DNA from: Acetatifactor sp.
GTDB lineage: Bacteria > Bacillota > Clostridia > Lachnospirales > Lachnospiraceae
Reading direction: 5' to 3'
Length of the DNA stretch: 10,717 nucleotides
NCBI GenBank assembly: GCA_024699575.1
Contig: JAILPF010000440.1
Location: 1-10,717, forward strand
Below the pieces are notes generated by a model, which saw only the letters and a program-made list of their open reading frames with translations, was not told the origin of the DNA and ran no database searches. A program made the position numbers and the translations under genes. Within the stretch, counting starts at the first letter, position 1; each line of letters opens with the position of its first letter. Below are positions 1 to 6,948 of the stretch, in pieces.

Positions 1-68
1 AGATATATGACATTTGGCCGATGACAGCTCTGGAAATGATGGGATATAGTATGGAGGAACGGTTATGA
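1..68 (+). CDS. C-terminal end of an unidentified upstream gene (partial)
   Basis: From base 3 an open frame runs to TGA at 66-68 and encodes about 21 residues, ending in PMTALEMMGYSMEERL. Nothing in so short a piece allows the family to be named. The case for a real gene is the ATGA overlap: its stop TGA shares bases with the ATG at 65 of the next gene, which is typical of translationally coupled neighbours, and its last codons carry the GGAGG ribosome binding site of that next gene. It does not look like the C-terminus of PolC, the usual neighbour upstream of rimP in Firmicutes. The start lies outside the window. Confidence 0.4.
   Translation, partial: IYDIWPMTALEMMGYSMEERL
53..57 (+). promoter_or_regulatory. 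Ribosome binding site GGAGG for the gene at 65
   Basis: GGAGG lies 7 bases upstream of the ATG at 65. It supports that ATG as a genuine start, although the gene overlaps its upstream neighbour. Confidence 0.7.
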
Positions 69-358
69 AATGTAGAAGAGTGGATTTGCTTGCGGATGTT
101 GTACAATATGAACAGGGAAAAGGAATGGAGGATGGCTTTGAACGCTGGTCGGATGTGGTGACAAAGGGTTGGATTGTAACGGATAGCCTGATTAAAATTA
201 CCAGAGAGGACGGTTCCATAGTTTGCCCCTATATTTCTCACAGAAGAGGACGAACCTTTATCGGTGAGGGAGACTACATTATTACGGATGAAGATGGCTC
301 TAAACATGTATGCGGTGCGGATAAGATATTCAGCCGATACAGGAAAGTCGAAGAATAG
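65..358 (+). CDS. Small hypothetical protein, phage-protein-like C-terminus
   Basis: A 97-residue soluble protein with no signal peptide or membrane segment; its function is unknown. The ATG has a strong GGAGG site 7 bases upstream. The C-terminal third, GDYIITDEDGSKHVCGADKI followed by an aromatic-rich end, resembles the ending PGDYIITG..GE.YPCKPDIFE.TYE found on many small phage and prophage proteins of Firmicutes. The call therefore rests on recalled motif similarity and not on a search. The N-terminal half (MKCRRVDLLADVVQYEQGKGMEDGFE) has no feature I recognise. It overlaps the upstream gene by 4 bases, so the two are probably cotranscribed. It stops 10 bases before the -35 of the rimP promoter with no terminator between, so read-through into the rimP leader is possible. 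It may be a prophage remnant or an independent accessory gene. Confidence 0.75.
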   Translation: MKCRRVDLLADVVQYEQGKGMEDGFERWSDVVTKGWIVTDSLIKITREDGSIVCPYISHRRGRTFIGEGDYIITDEDGSKHVCGADKIFSRYRKVEE

Positions 359-368
359 CGGATAGGTA

Positions 369-397
369 TTGACTTTTCCTGATAAAAAGGGTATACT
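369..397 (+). promoter_or_regulatory. Sigma-A type promoter of the rimP-nusA-infB operon
   Basis: The -35 box TTGACT (369-374) and the -10 box TATACT (392-397) are separated by exactly 17 bases; each differs from consensus at one position. The expected start of transcription is a purine near 404, leaving a leader of about 80 bases before the rimP ATG at 485. That leader contains the hairpin at 424-450. This is the only strong promoter seen ahead of the operon. Confidence 0.85.
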
Positions 398-423
398 AAG
401 TAAGAATTAAGCTAAGTTTTAAT

Positions 424-459
424 GAAAGAGTGGACGCGCGCCACTCTTTCTTGTTTGTT
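424..459 (+). terminator. Leader hairpin with interrupted T-tract: candidate attenuator
   Basis: GAAAGAGTGG (424-433) pairs perfectly with CCACTCTTTC (441-450) around a 7-base loop ACGCGCG. The stem is followed by TTGTTTGTT, a T-tract broken by G residues. It lies between the promoter and rimP, so a terminator here would work as an attenuator of the whole operon. In Bacillus subtilis the rimP-nusA-infB operon is known to be autoregulated by NusA-dependent termination in its leader, and terminators with weak or broken U-tracts are the ones that need NusA. Extending that to this hairpin is inference. It could alternatively be a protective 5' stem-loop. Confidence 0.75.
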
Positions 460-484
460 GAGGACGGAAAGGTGTGAGTGTTGC

Positions 485-949
485 ATGTCAAAAAGAGAAA
501 CCTATGAAACAAAGACAGAAGAGCTTCTGCAACCCATCGCAAAGGAGCATCAGGTAGAGATTTATGATGTGGAGTATGTGAAAGAGGGAAGCGATTACTA
601 CCTTCGGGCATACATTGATAAGCCGGAGGGTGTCAATATTAATGACTGCGAGAATGTCAGCAGAGCACTGTCGGATGCGCTTGACAGAGAGGACTTTATC
701 CCTGATGCGTATATCCTTGAGGTCAGCAGCCCCGGATTGGGCCGGACCCTGAAAAAAGATAAGCATCTGCAAAAGAGTATTGGACAGGAAGTGGAAGTGA
801 AGCTCTTTAAGCCCATTGAAAAGCAAAAGGGGTTTGTCGGAATTCTGGAGGAATTCGATGAAGAACACCTGACGATTTGTGAGGGAGACTCCAAGAGAAC
901 TTTTCTTCGCTCAGAAATTGCACTGATTCGTCTGACAATTGATTTTTAA
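485..949 (+). CDS. rimP: Ribosome maturation factor RimP
   Basis: Encodes 154 residues, the usual RimP length. RimP binds the 30S subunit and helps assemble the head region around S12 and S19. The N-terminal alpha/beta domain covers about residues 5-80 and the C-terminal SH3-like barrel about 85-154. The family signature at the domain junction, LEVSSPGLGRTL, is at residues 78-89, and DCENVSRALSDALD at 54-67 also fits. I start it at ATG 485 because AAAGGTG ends 10 bases upstream and the protein then begins MSKRETYE. An in-frame ATG at 422 would add 21 cysteine-rich residues translated through the leader hairpin and has no ribosome binding site, so it is rejected. It is the first gene of the operon, as in Bacillus (ylxS). 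Regulation is probably through the promoter and hairpin ahead of it. Confidence 0.95.
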   Translation: MSKRETYETKTEELLQPIAKEHQVEIYDVEYVKEGSDYYLRAYIDKPEGVNINDCENVSRALSDALDREDFIPDAYILEVSSPGLGRTLKKDKHLQKSIGQEVEVKLFKPIEKQKGFVGILEEFDEEHLTICEGDSKRTFLRSEIALIRLTIDF

Positions 950-982
950 CTGTTTTGAACTGATAACGGAAAGTTTGTGGCA

Positions 983-1022
983 GTACGGTATAAGCAGACT
1001 TTTCATGAACAAATAACCGTAC
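983..1022 (+). repeat. 7-bp inverted repeat in the rimP-nusA gap
   Basis: GTACGGT (983-989) and ACCGTAC (1016-1022) are perfect reverse complements separated by 26 bases, in the 88-base rimP-nusA gap, the only sizeable gap within the operon. The right arm ends 6 bases before the GAGG site of nusA (1029-1032). As RNA it could form a long-loop hairpin just upstream of the nusA ribosome binding site. No T-tract follows, so it is not an intrinsic terminator. A second short pairing, TTTGT (974-978) with ACAAA (1009-1013), would cross the first and suggest a pseudoknot, but arms this short can arise by chance. Confidence 0.4.
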
Positions 1023-1037
1023 AGAAAAGAGGAAATG

Positions 1038-2165
1038 ATGAACAAAGAATTAATGGAAGCACTGGATATTCTGGAGAAGGAGAAAGAAATCAGCAAAGAG
1101 ACACTGTTTGAGGCCATTGAGAATTCGCTGATGACAGCTTGCAAGAACCATTTTGGCAAGGCTGACAATGTGAAGGTTGAAATCAACCGTGAGACCTGTG
1201 ATTTCCTGGTATATGCAGAGAAAGAAGTAGTGGAGACCAAGGATGATGTGGAGGATGATGTTCTTCAGATTGCATTGGAGGATGCAAAGGAGATTTCCAA
1301 GAAGGCTCAGGTGGGAGATATTCTTCATGTGGAAATCAAATCCAAAGAGTTCGGTCGTATCGCTACACAGAACGCAAAGAACGTCATTTTGCAGAAAATC
1401 CGTGAGGAGGAAAGAAGCGTAATTTACAACCAGTACTATGAGAAAGAGAAGGATGTAGTTACAGGTGTTGTTCAGAGATATGTAGGTAAAAATATCAGTA
1501 TCAACCTTGGCAAGGCCGACGCGATGCTTAGTGAGAGCGAGCAGGTGAAGGGCGAAATCTTCAAACCTACTGAGAGAATCAAGGTATATATTCTGGAAGT
1601 TAAGAGCACTCCCAAGGGACCGCGCATCAATGTGAGCCGTACACATCCTGAACTTGTAAAGAGACTTTTTGAGTCTGAAGTGACTGAGATTAAGGATGGA
1701 ACAGTAGAAATCAAGAGCATTGCCAGAGAGGCAGGCAGCAGAACCAAGATTGCGGTGTGGAGCAACAATCCTAACGTGGATGCTGTCGGTGCATGTGTTG
1801 GTATGAACGGTGCCAGAGTAAATGCGATTGTGGAAGAGCTTAGAGGAGAAAAGATTGACATTGTCAACTGGGACGAGAACCCCGGAAATCTGATTCAGAA
1901 TGCCCTGTCTCCTGCTAAGATTGTTGCAGTCTTCGCCGATCCCGATGAGAAGACAGCCAAGGTTGTTGTGCCGGATTATCAGCTTTCTCTTGCGATTGGT
2001 AAGGAAGGACAGAATGCCCGTCTTGCAGCAAGACTTACCGGATATAAGATTGATATCAAATCCGAGACACAGGCGAAAGATGCTCCCGGTTTCCGTTATG
2101 AGGATTACATCGACGAGTATGACGAAGACGAATATGAGGATGAAGAGACATTCAGTGAGGAGTAA
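1038..2165 (+). CDS. nusA: Transcription termination/antitermination factor NusA
   Basis: Encodes 375 residues. NusA binds RNA polymerase through its N-terminal domain and nascent RNA through S1 and two KH domains, and modulates pausing and intrinsic termination. Visible in order: N-terminal domain (about 1-125); S1 domain (about 137-200), with VTGVVQRYVGKNISINLGKA leading to GPRINVSRTHPELVKRLF; KH1 (about 225-280), with VGACVGMNGARVNAIVEELR; KH2 (about 295-345), with LAIGKEGQNARLAARLTGYK; and a very acidic tail (354-375). There are no C-terminal acidic repeats of the E. coli type, as in other Firmicutes. Tandem ATGs occur at 1035 and 1038; the second is preferred because GAGG (1029-1032) then sits 5 bases upstream instead of 2, but 1035 is possible. 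It is the likely controller of the leader hairpin ahead of rimP. Confidence 0.96.
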   Translation: MNKELMEALDILEKEKEISKETLFEAIENSLMTACKNHFGKADNVKVEINRETCDFLVYAEKEVVETKDDVEDDVLQIALEDAKEISKKAQVGDILHVEIKSKEFGRIATQNAKNVILQKIREEERSVIYNQYYEKEKDVVTGVVQRYVGKNISINLGKADAMLSESEQVKGEIFKPTERIKVYILEVKSTPKGPRINVSRTHPELVKRLFESEVTEIKDGTVEIKSIAREAGSRTKIAVWSNNPNVDAVGACVGMNGARVNAIVEELRGEKIDIVNWDENPGNLIQNALSPAKIVAVFADPDEKTAKVVVPDYQLSLAIGKEGQNARLAARLTGYKIDIKSETQAKDAPGFRYEDYIDEYDEDEYEDEETFSEE

Positions 2166-2172
2166 TTGATCT

Positions 2173-2445
2173 ATGGCAAAGAAAATTCCGTTAAGACAGT
2201 GTGTTGGCTGTGGTGAAATGAAAGGGAAAAAGGACATGATGCGGGTTCTTAAGACTGCCGAAGGTGAGATTTGCCTCGATACGACAGGCAAGAAGAACGG
2301 CAGAGGTGCATATCTATGTAAAAGTGCAGAATGTCTGAAAAAAGCCCGGCAGAACAAAGGTCTGGAACGTTCTTTCAAGATCGGTATTCCAAGCGAGGTG
2401 TATGACAGTTTGGAAAAGGAGTTTGAGAGTCTTGATGCAGAATAA
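2173..2445 (+). CDS. rnpM: YlxR-family RNA-binding protein (RnpM, RNase P modulator)
   Basis: Encodes 90 residues, typical of the YlxR (DUF448) family. The N-terminal signature PLRQCVGCGEMKGKKDMMRV (residues 6-25) with the C10-x2-C13 pair and the signature GRGAYLC (43-49) are both intact. In Bacillus subtilis YlxR has been described as a modulator of RNase P and renamed RnpM; the same role here is inferred from orthology and from its fixed place between nusA and ylxQ. The ATG is 7 bases after the nusA stop, and its site GAGGAG (2157-2162) lies within the last codons of nusA, so the two are probably coupled. The 3' end overlaps ylxQ by 11 bases. Confidence 0.93.
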   Translation: MAKKIPLRQCVGCGEMKGKKDMMRVLKTAEGEICLDTTGKKNGRGAYLCKSAECLKKARQNKGLERSFKIGIPSEVYDSLEKEFESLDAE

Positions 2446-2749
2446 AGTCTTATCACTGCTGGGAATTGCGATGCGCGGAAGAAATCTGGTGAGCGGAGAA
2501 TTCCAGACAGAGGAAGCGGTCAAAAAGAATACGGCAATGCTGATTATTGTGGCAACCGATGCGTCCCAAAATACAAAGAAGCTATTCCATAATAAATGTT
2601 CTTTTTATCAGGTCCCCATCTATGAGTACGGGACGAAGGAAATGCTTGGGAGAGCAATCGGCAAGGATAGCAGGTCCTCTGTAGGTATATGTGATGAGGG
2701 GCTGGCGGATGCGATTATCAAACAACTTGAAATGGAAGAAAAGAGGTAG
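2435..2749 (+). CDS. ylxQ: L7Ae/YlxQ-family K-turn RNA-binding protein
   Basis: Encodes 104 residues of the ribosomal L7Ae/L30e/S12e fold. The family core is clear: LLGIAMRGRNLVSGE (8-22), LIIVATDASQNTKK (36-49), the P-x-Y segment (61-66) and LGRAIGKDSRSSVGICDEGLA (71-91). Bacterial YlxQ and YbxF are known to bind kink-turn RNA; the natural target of YlxQ is not settled. ATG 2435 gives an 11-base overlap with rnpM. AAAGGAG (2415-2421) is 13 bases upstream, which is rather long; an in-frame TTG at 2432 would give 10 bases and one extra residue, so the start is uncertain by one codon. A longer in-frame form from ATG 2402 would add 11 unrelated residues and is unlikely. infB follows after 3 bases. 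Confidence 0.9.
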   Translation: MQNKVLSLLGIAMRGRNLVSGEFQTEEAVKKNTAMLIIVATDASQNTKKLFHNKCSFYQVPIYEYGTKEMLGRAIGKDSRSSVGICDEGLADAIIKQLEMEEKR

Positions 2750-2752
2750 AGC

Positions 2753-5608
2753 ATGGCGAAAATCAAAGTACATGAACTTGCAAAAGAATTAGATAAGCAA
2801 AGTAAAGATATATTAAACTTTCTGCAGGAGAAGGGTGCAGATGTAAAGGCTGCACAGAGTTCTGTGGAAGATGACATGGCAGATATGGTCAGAAAGGCAT
2901 TCGGTACAGCTCAGGAGGCGCCTAAGAATAATAAAGAGGAAGCTGCTGACTCTCAGGATGCCCCCAAGAAGAAAAAGAAAATCATTTTTGTGAGCAATCC
3001 GCAGAACTCCAAAATGCCCGGACAGCGTTCCTCGCAGGGGGGACAACAGCCCCGCCCGAATGGACAGCAGGGAAGACCTGCGCAGGGCGGATATAATAAT
3101 AACAGAGTGCAGGCACAGGCACCGGTTCGTCCGATTAAGCCCTTGACACCGCCTTCACCGACTCCCAGCGTGCAGATGGTGCCGGAAAACAGAAACCAGC
3201 AGAACAACAGAGCTCAAAAACCGGCTCAGCAGGCACCGGCAGCTTCAGCCCCTATACAGAACACCGCTCAGCATAGACCGGATGTACGCGATGAGAGACC
3301 TGCGCGTGATGAGAGACCTGCGCGTGATGAAAGACCTGCGCGTGATGAAAGACCTGCACGTGATGAGAGACCTGTACGCGACAACAGGGGAGATAACAGA
3401 AATCAGGAGCGGGGCTTCAGAGGACGTGATGACCGTAATCAGAACGGTCGCCCTCAGGGTGGATTTAACAGAAATGCAAGACCCGGACAGGAGGGTGGCT
3501 CTAACGAGCGCAGTAATAATGAACGTCGCGGTGCTGCTCCCGGAGCAGGACGTAATTTCGGCAATAATCCAAGAGACGGCAGAAACAATGGCGGTCAGTT
3601 TAAGGATAGAGACGGTCGAGATGGAAGAGACAGCCGTGACAGCAGAGATAACAGACCAGGCAAGAACTTTGTACCGGAAGGTGCAGGTAAGGATGTGGAG
3701 AAGAAGCGTGAGGAAGACAAGAGACGCTTCAGCCAGGATAAGGATAAGCGTTCCAAGAAAGACCACATCTACGAGGATGAAGACGCAGCATTGAAGAACA
3801 AACCCGGCAAATTCATCAAACCGGAGAAGAAAAAGGAAGAGGTTGTGGAGGAGACCATTAAGGTTATCACACTTCCTGAGACAATTACCATCAAGGAACT
3901 GGCTGAGAAGATGAAGATGCAGCCCTCTGTCATTGTAAAGAAATTGTTCTTAGAGGGTAAAATTGTGACTGTTAACCAGGAAATTTCCTATGAAGATGCA
4001 GAGAACATTGCGATGGAATATGAAATCCTCTGCGAGAAGGAAGTTAAGGTTGATATGATTGAAGAACTTCTGAAAGAGGAAGAGGAAGATCCGAAGGATA
4101 TGGTTGAGAGACCTCCCGTTATCTGCGTAATGGGTCATGTAGACCATGGTAAAACTTCTCTTTTGGATGCAATTCGTAAGACCAATGTAACCGACAAAGA
4201 GGCAGGCGGCATCACACAGCATATCGGTGCTTACACAGTTAACGTGGACGGACGTACCATTACGTTCCTGGATACTCCGGGACATGAGGCATTTACTGCT
4301 ATGCGTATGCGTGGTGCAAATTCCACCGATATCGCAATTCTGGTGGTGGCTGCAGATGATGGTGTAATGCCCCAGACAATCGAGGCAATCAACCATGCAA
4401 AGGCAGCAGGAATCGAAATTATCGTAGCGGTTAACAAGGTGGATAAACCATCCGCAAATATCGAGCGTGTGAAGCAAGAGCTTACCGAGTATGAACTGAT
4501 TGCGACCGATTGGGGTGGAAATACCGAATTTGTTCCGGTATCTGCGAAAACCGGTCAGGGTATTGATGACTTGCTTGAGACGATTCTGCTTACCGCAGAC
4601 ATTCTGGAACTTAAGGCAAATCCCAAGAGACGTGCAAGAGGTCTTGTTATCGAGGCTGAGCTTGATAAAGGACGTGGTCCTGTTGCAACTATTCTGGTAC
4701 AGAAAGGTACTCTCCATGTGGGAGACTTTGTATCCGCAGGTGCAAGCCATGGTAAAGTAAGAGCGATGGTGGACGATAAGGGCAGACGTGTAAAAGAAGC
4801 CGGTCCTTCCACTCCTGTAGAGATTTTGGGACTTTCCGATGTGCCCAACGCAGGTGAAGTATTCCTGTCACATGATAATGATAAAACTGCCAAGACCTAT
4901 GCAGAAACTTATCTGGCACAGAATAAAGAGAAGAAACTTGAAGAAACTAAGGGTAGAATGTCTCTGGATGACCTCTTCTCCCAGATTCAGGAAGGTAATC
5001 TGAAGGAACTGAACCTGATTGTGAAAGCAGATGTACAGGGTAGTGTAGAGGCAGTAAAACAGTCCCTTATGAAACTTAGCAACGAAGAAGTGGTTGTAAA
5101 ATGCATCCACGGAGGTGTTGGTGCCATCAACGAATCCGATGTTGTGCTTGCAAGTGCATCCAATGCTATTATCATCGGCTTCAATGTCAGAGTGGATGCC
5201 ACTGCTAAATCCACCGCAGAGCGTGAGGGCGTGGATGTAAGACTGTATAAGGTTATCTATCAGGCAATCGAAGATGTGGAAGCAGCCATGAAGGGTATGC
5301 TGGATCCTATTTATGAGGAAAAGATTATCGGACACGCAGAGGTTCGCCAGATATTCAAAGCGTCCGCAATCGGAAATATTGCAGGTTCCTATGTGCTTGA
5401 CGGAACCTTCCAGAGAGATTGTAAAGTACGTATCACTCGTGAAGGCAAGCAGATTTTCGAGGGAGCGCTCGCATCTCTGAAGAGATTTAAGGATGACGTG
5501 AAAGAAGTGAAGGCAGGTTTCGAGTGTGGTCTGGTATTTGACGGATTTGACCAGATGCAGGAACTGGATGTTGTGGAAGCATATATCATGGTAGAAGTTC
5601 CACGATAA
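2753..5608 (+). CDS. infB: Translation initiation factor IF2
   Basis: Encodes 951 residues. IF2 is the GTPase that places fMet-tRNA on the 30S subunit and promotes 50S joining. An IF2_N module is at about 1-50 ([20 protein letters not shown]). A long Gln/Asn/Gly/Arg-rich linker of low complexity spans about 75-340 and includes five RDERPA repeats (179-208). A second IF2_N module is at about 371-425. The G domain has G1 GHVDHGKT (461-468), the GGITQHIG switch region (485-492), DTPGH (507-511), NKVD (561-564) and SAK (597-599), all intact. Domain II follows, then the IF2-specific domain III from about 736, and the initiator-tRNA-binding C2 domain from about 855 to 951. AAGAGG is 6 bases before the ATG, which lies 3 bases after ylxQ. 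The linker is longer than in compact IF2 forms, as is common in Clostridia. Confidence 0.97.
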   Translation: MAKIKVHELAKELDKQSKDILNFLQEKGADVKAAQSSVEDDMADMVRKAFGTAQEAPKNNKEEAADSQDAPKKKKKIIFVSNPQNSKMPGQRSSQGGQQPRPNGQQGRPAQGGYNNNRVQAQAPVRPIKPLTPPSPTPSVQMVPENRNQQNNRAQKPAQQAPAASAPIQNTAQHRPDVRDERPARDERPARDERPARDERPARDERPVRDNRGDNRNQERGFRGRDDRNQNGRPQGGFNRNARPGQEGGSNERSNNERRGAAPGAGRNFGNNPRDGRNNGGQFKDRDGRDGRDSRDSRDNRPGKNFVPEGAGKDVEKKREEDKRRFSQDKDKRSKKDHIYEDEDAALKNKPGKFIKPEKKKEEVVEETIKVITLPETITIKELAEKMKMQPSVIVKKLFLEGKIVTVNQEISYEDAENIAMEYEILCEKEVKVDMIEELLKEEEEDPKDMVERPPVICVMGHVDHGKTSLLDAIRKTNVTDKEAGGITQHIGAYTVNVDGRTITFLDTPGHEAFTAMRMRGANSTDIAILVVAADDGVMPQTIEAINHAKAAGIEIIVAVNKVDKPSANIERVKQELTEYELIATDWGGNTEFVPVSAKTGQGIDDLLETILLTADILELKANPKRRARGLVIEAELDKGRGPVATILVQKGTLHVGDFVSAGASHGKVRAMVDDKGRRVKEAGPSTPVEILGLSDVPNAGEVFLSHDNDKTAKTYAETYLAQNKEKKLEETKGRMSLDDLFSQIQEGNLKELNLIVKADVQGSVEAVKQSLMKLSNEEVVVKCIHGGVGAINESDVVLASASNAIIIGFNVRVDATAKSTAEREGVDVRLYKVIYQAIEDVEAAMKGMLDPIYEEKIIGHAEVRQIFKASAIGNIAGSYVLDGTFQRDCKVRITREGKQIFEGALASLKRFKDDVKEVKAGFECGLVFDGFDQMQELDVVEAYIMVEVPR
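3287..3382 (+). repeat. 18-bp tandem repeat inside infB (RDERPA x5)
   Basis: Five in-frame 18-base units occupy 3287-3376, plus the beginning of a sixth at 3377-3382. Units encode RDERPA four times and then RDERPV. They differ from each other mainly at third codon positions (CGC/CGT, GAG/GAA, GCG/GCA), with one residue change, A to V in the last unit. Such near-identity suggests recent expansion by slippage. The repeat lies in the disordered linker of IF2 and preserves the reading frame. Confidence 0.93.
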
Positions 5609-5625
5609 TTAGATAGGAATGAGAT

Positions 5626-6000
5626 ATGAGAAAAAATAGTGTAAAAAATACCCGTATCAATGGGGAAGTGCAGAAAGTGCTGGCAGAGATTATTCGCGGG
5701 GAAATTAAGGACCCGCGCATCAGCCCGCTGACCAGTGTGGTAGCGGTGGAAGTTGCTCCGGACTTAAAGAGCTGTAAAGCCTGGATCAGTGTGCTGGGTG
5801 ACGAACAGGCGAGAGAGGCAACTCTACAGGGACTTTTGAGCGCGGAAGGATTTATTAAAATGAAGCTTGCGAAGACGATTAATCTTCGTAACACACCTGA
5901 CATTACCTTTGTGATGGATCAGTCGATTGAATACGGTGTCAATATGTCCCATAAGATTGATGAAGTCATTGCAAACGATCAGGAAAGAAAAGGGGAATAA
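5626..6000 (+). CDS. rbfA: Ribosome-binding factor A
   Basis: Encodes 124 residues, the normal RbfA length. RbfA is a cold-shock-associated 30S maturation factor with a single KH-like fold; it acts near helix 1 of 16S rRNA. Family features are the start RKNSVKNTRINGEVQKVLAE (2-21), the EIKDPRIS segment (26-33), the core VVAVEVAPDLKSCKAWISV (38-56), and the C-terminal strand LRNTPDITFVMDQSIEYG (87-104). AGGA at 5615-5618 is 7 bases upstream of the ATG. It follows infB after 17 bases. The Bacillus gene ylxP, normally between infB and rbfA, is absent. Confidence 0.95.
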   Translation: MRKNSVKNTRINGEVQKVLAEIIRGEIKDPRISPLTSVVAVEVAPDLKSCKAWISVLGDEQAREATLQGLLSAEGFIKMKLAKTINLRNTPDITFVMDQSIEYGVNMSHKIDEVIANDQERKGE

Positions 6001-6003
6001 TAC

Positions 6004-6948
6004 ATGAATCTGTTAAAAGAATGTGAAGGTGCAAAGAGCATCGGAATCAGCGGTCATATCCGACCGGATGGTGACTGTGTCGGTGCCTGCCTATCCCTTT
6101 ACCAATATCTGACGAAGTGCTTGCCGGATGCAGAGGTGAAGGTGTTTCTGGAGAAACCGGCAGATATCTTTTCAGAACTGAAAGGATTCGATAAGATTGA
6201 TTCCTCGTTTCAGCAGGAACCGGATTTTGATGTGTTCTTTGCATTGGATTGTACACCGGACAGATTGGGAGATGCAGAAAAATATTTTGCTGCAGCTAAG
6301 AAAAAAATAAACATTGACCATCATGTAACCAATAGCGGCTGCGGGGATATCAATTATATTTTCCCCAAGGTCGGTTCTACCTGTGAACTGATTTATGATC
6401 TGGTGGAAGCAGATAAACTCGATCGTGATATTGCTGTTGCAATTTATACGGGAATCATTCATGATACCGGAGTATTCCAGTATTCAAATACCACTCCGGA
6501 TACCTTGAAAAAGGCAGCACATCTTATCAGCTTCGGGTTTGATTTCCCGAGACTGATAGAGGAAACCTTCTATCAAAAGACCTATGTGCAGAGTCAGATA
6601 GCGGGACGCGCTATGATGGAAAGTGTGAGATTCCTGGACGGAAGATGCATTGTCAGTGTGATAGATAAAAAAACCATGGACTTTTATGGTGTAGACTCCC
6701 ATGATTTCGAGGGAATTGTCAATCAGCTGCGCAATATCAAAGGCGTGGACTGTGCGATTTTTATGTATGAGACCAATACGCTGGAATACAAGGTGAGCCT
6801 CAGATCCAATGAGAAAGTGGATGTTGCCAAAGTGGTTTCTTACTTCGGCGGCGGAGGACACATGCGCGCGGCAGGTTGTACCATGAAAGGAACATTCCAT
6901 GACTGCGTCAATAATCTCTCTTTACATATTGAGGAACAATTATGTTAA
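6004..6948 (+). CDS. nrnA: DHH/DHHA1 phosphoesterase, NrnA-type oligoribonuclease/pAp phosphatase
   Basis: Encodes 314 residues, matching the NrnA family. NrnA degrades 2-5 nucleotide RNAs and dephosphorylates 3'-phosphoadenosine 5'-phosphate, using Mn2+. The metal-binding residues of the DHH domain are all visible: GHIRPDGDCVGA (17-28, with H18, D22 and D24), LDCTPDRLGD (81-90), IDHH (104-107) and IHDTG (152-156). The DHHA1 domain ends in YFGGGGHMRAAGC (280-292), which grips the substrate. Its ATG is 3 bases after the rbfA stop, with AAAGGGGAA within the end of rbfA. It overlaps truB by 7 bases. Placement between rbfA and truB is common in Clostridia. Substrate choice cannot be told from sequence alone; other DHH/DHHA1 phosphodiesterases (for example ones acting on cyclic-dinucleotide breakdown products) look similar. 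Confidence 0.9.
   Translation: MNLLKECEGAKSIGISGHIRPDGDCVGACLSLYQYLTKCLPDAEVKVFLEKPADIFSELKGFDKIDSSFQQEPDFDVFFALDCTPDRLGDAEKYFAAAKKKINIDHHVTNSGCGDINYIFPKVGSTCELIYDLVEADKLDRDIAVAIYTGIIHDTGVFQYSNTTPDTLKKAAHLISFGFDFPRLIEETFYQKTYVQSQIAGRAMMESVRFLDGRCIVSVIDKKTMDFYGVDSHDFEGIVNQLRNIKGVDCAIFMYETNTLEYKVSLRSNEKVDVAKVVSYFGGGGHMRAAGCTMKGTFHDCVNNLSLHIEEQLC

Noticed and set aside
422..484. In-frame ATG at 422 that would extend RimP by 21 residues
   Set aside because: It lies at the edge of the leader hairpin, has no ribosome binding site, and gives a cysteine-rich N-terminus foreign to RimP. ATG 485 has AAAGGTG at a suitable distance.
950..1034. Second promoter ahead of nusA (TTGAAC at 955, TATAAG at 989)
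   Set aside because: The spacing is 28 bases, far from 17, and no other -35 fits TATAAG.
1050..2456. 468-codon open frame on the - strand across nusA and rnpM
   Set aside because: It is antisense to two clearly recognised genes, has no recognisable domain and no ribosome binding site, and its composition is that of a reverse-frame shadow.
3287..3382. Possible CRISPR array from regular short repeats
   Set aside because: Units are contiguous 18-mers without spacers and encode an in-frame peptide repeat within infB.
3245..3766. 173-codon - strand frame opposite the infB linker, hydrophobic and Ser/Thr/Ile-rich
   Set aside because: Arg/Asp/Asn-rich codons read backwards give Ser/Ile/Val/Leu-rich shadows. 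There is no start signal and no membrane protein family.
3282..3794. 170-codon + strand frame with repeated MRDLRV inside infB
   Set aside because: It is the 18-base RDERPA repeat and low-complexity linker read in another frame; infB in its own frame is intact.
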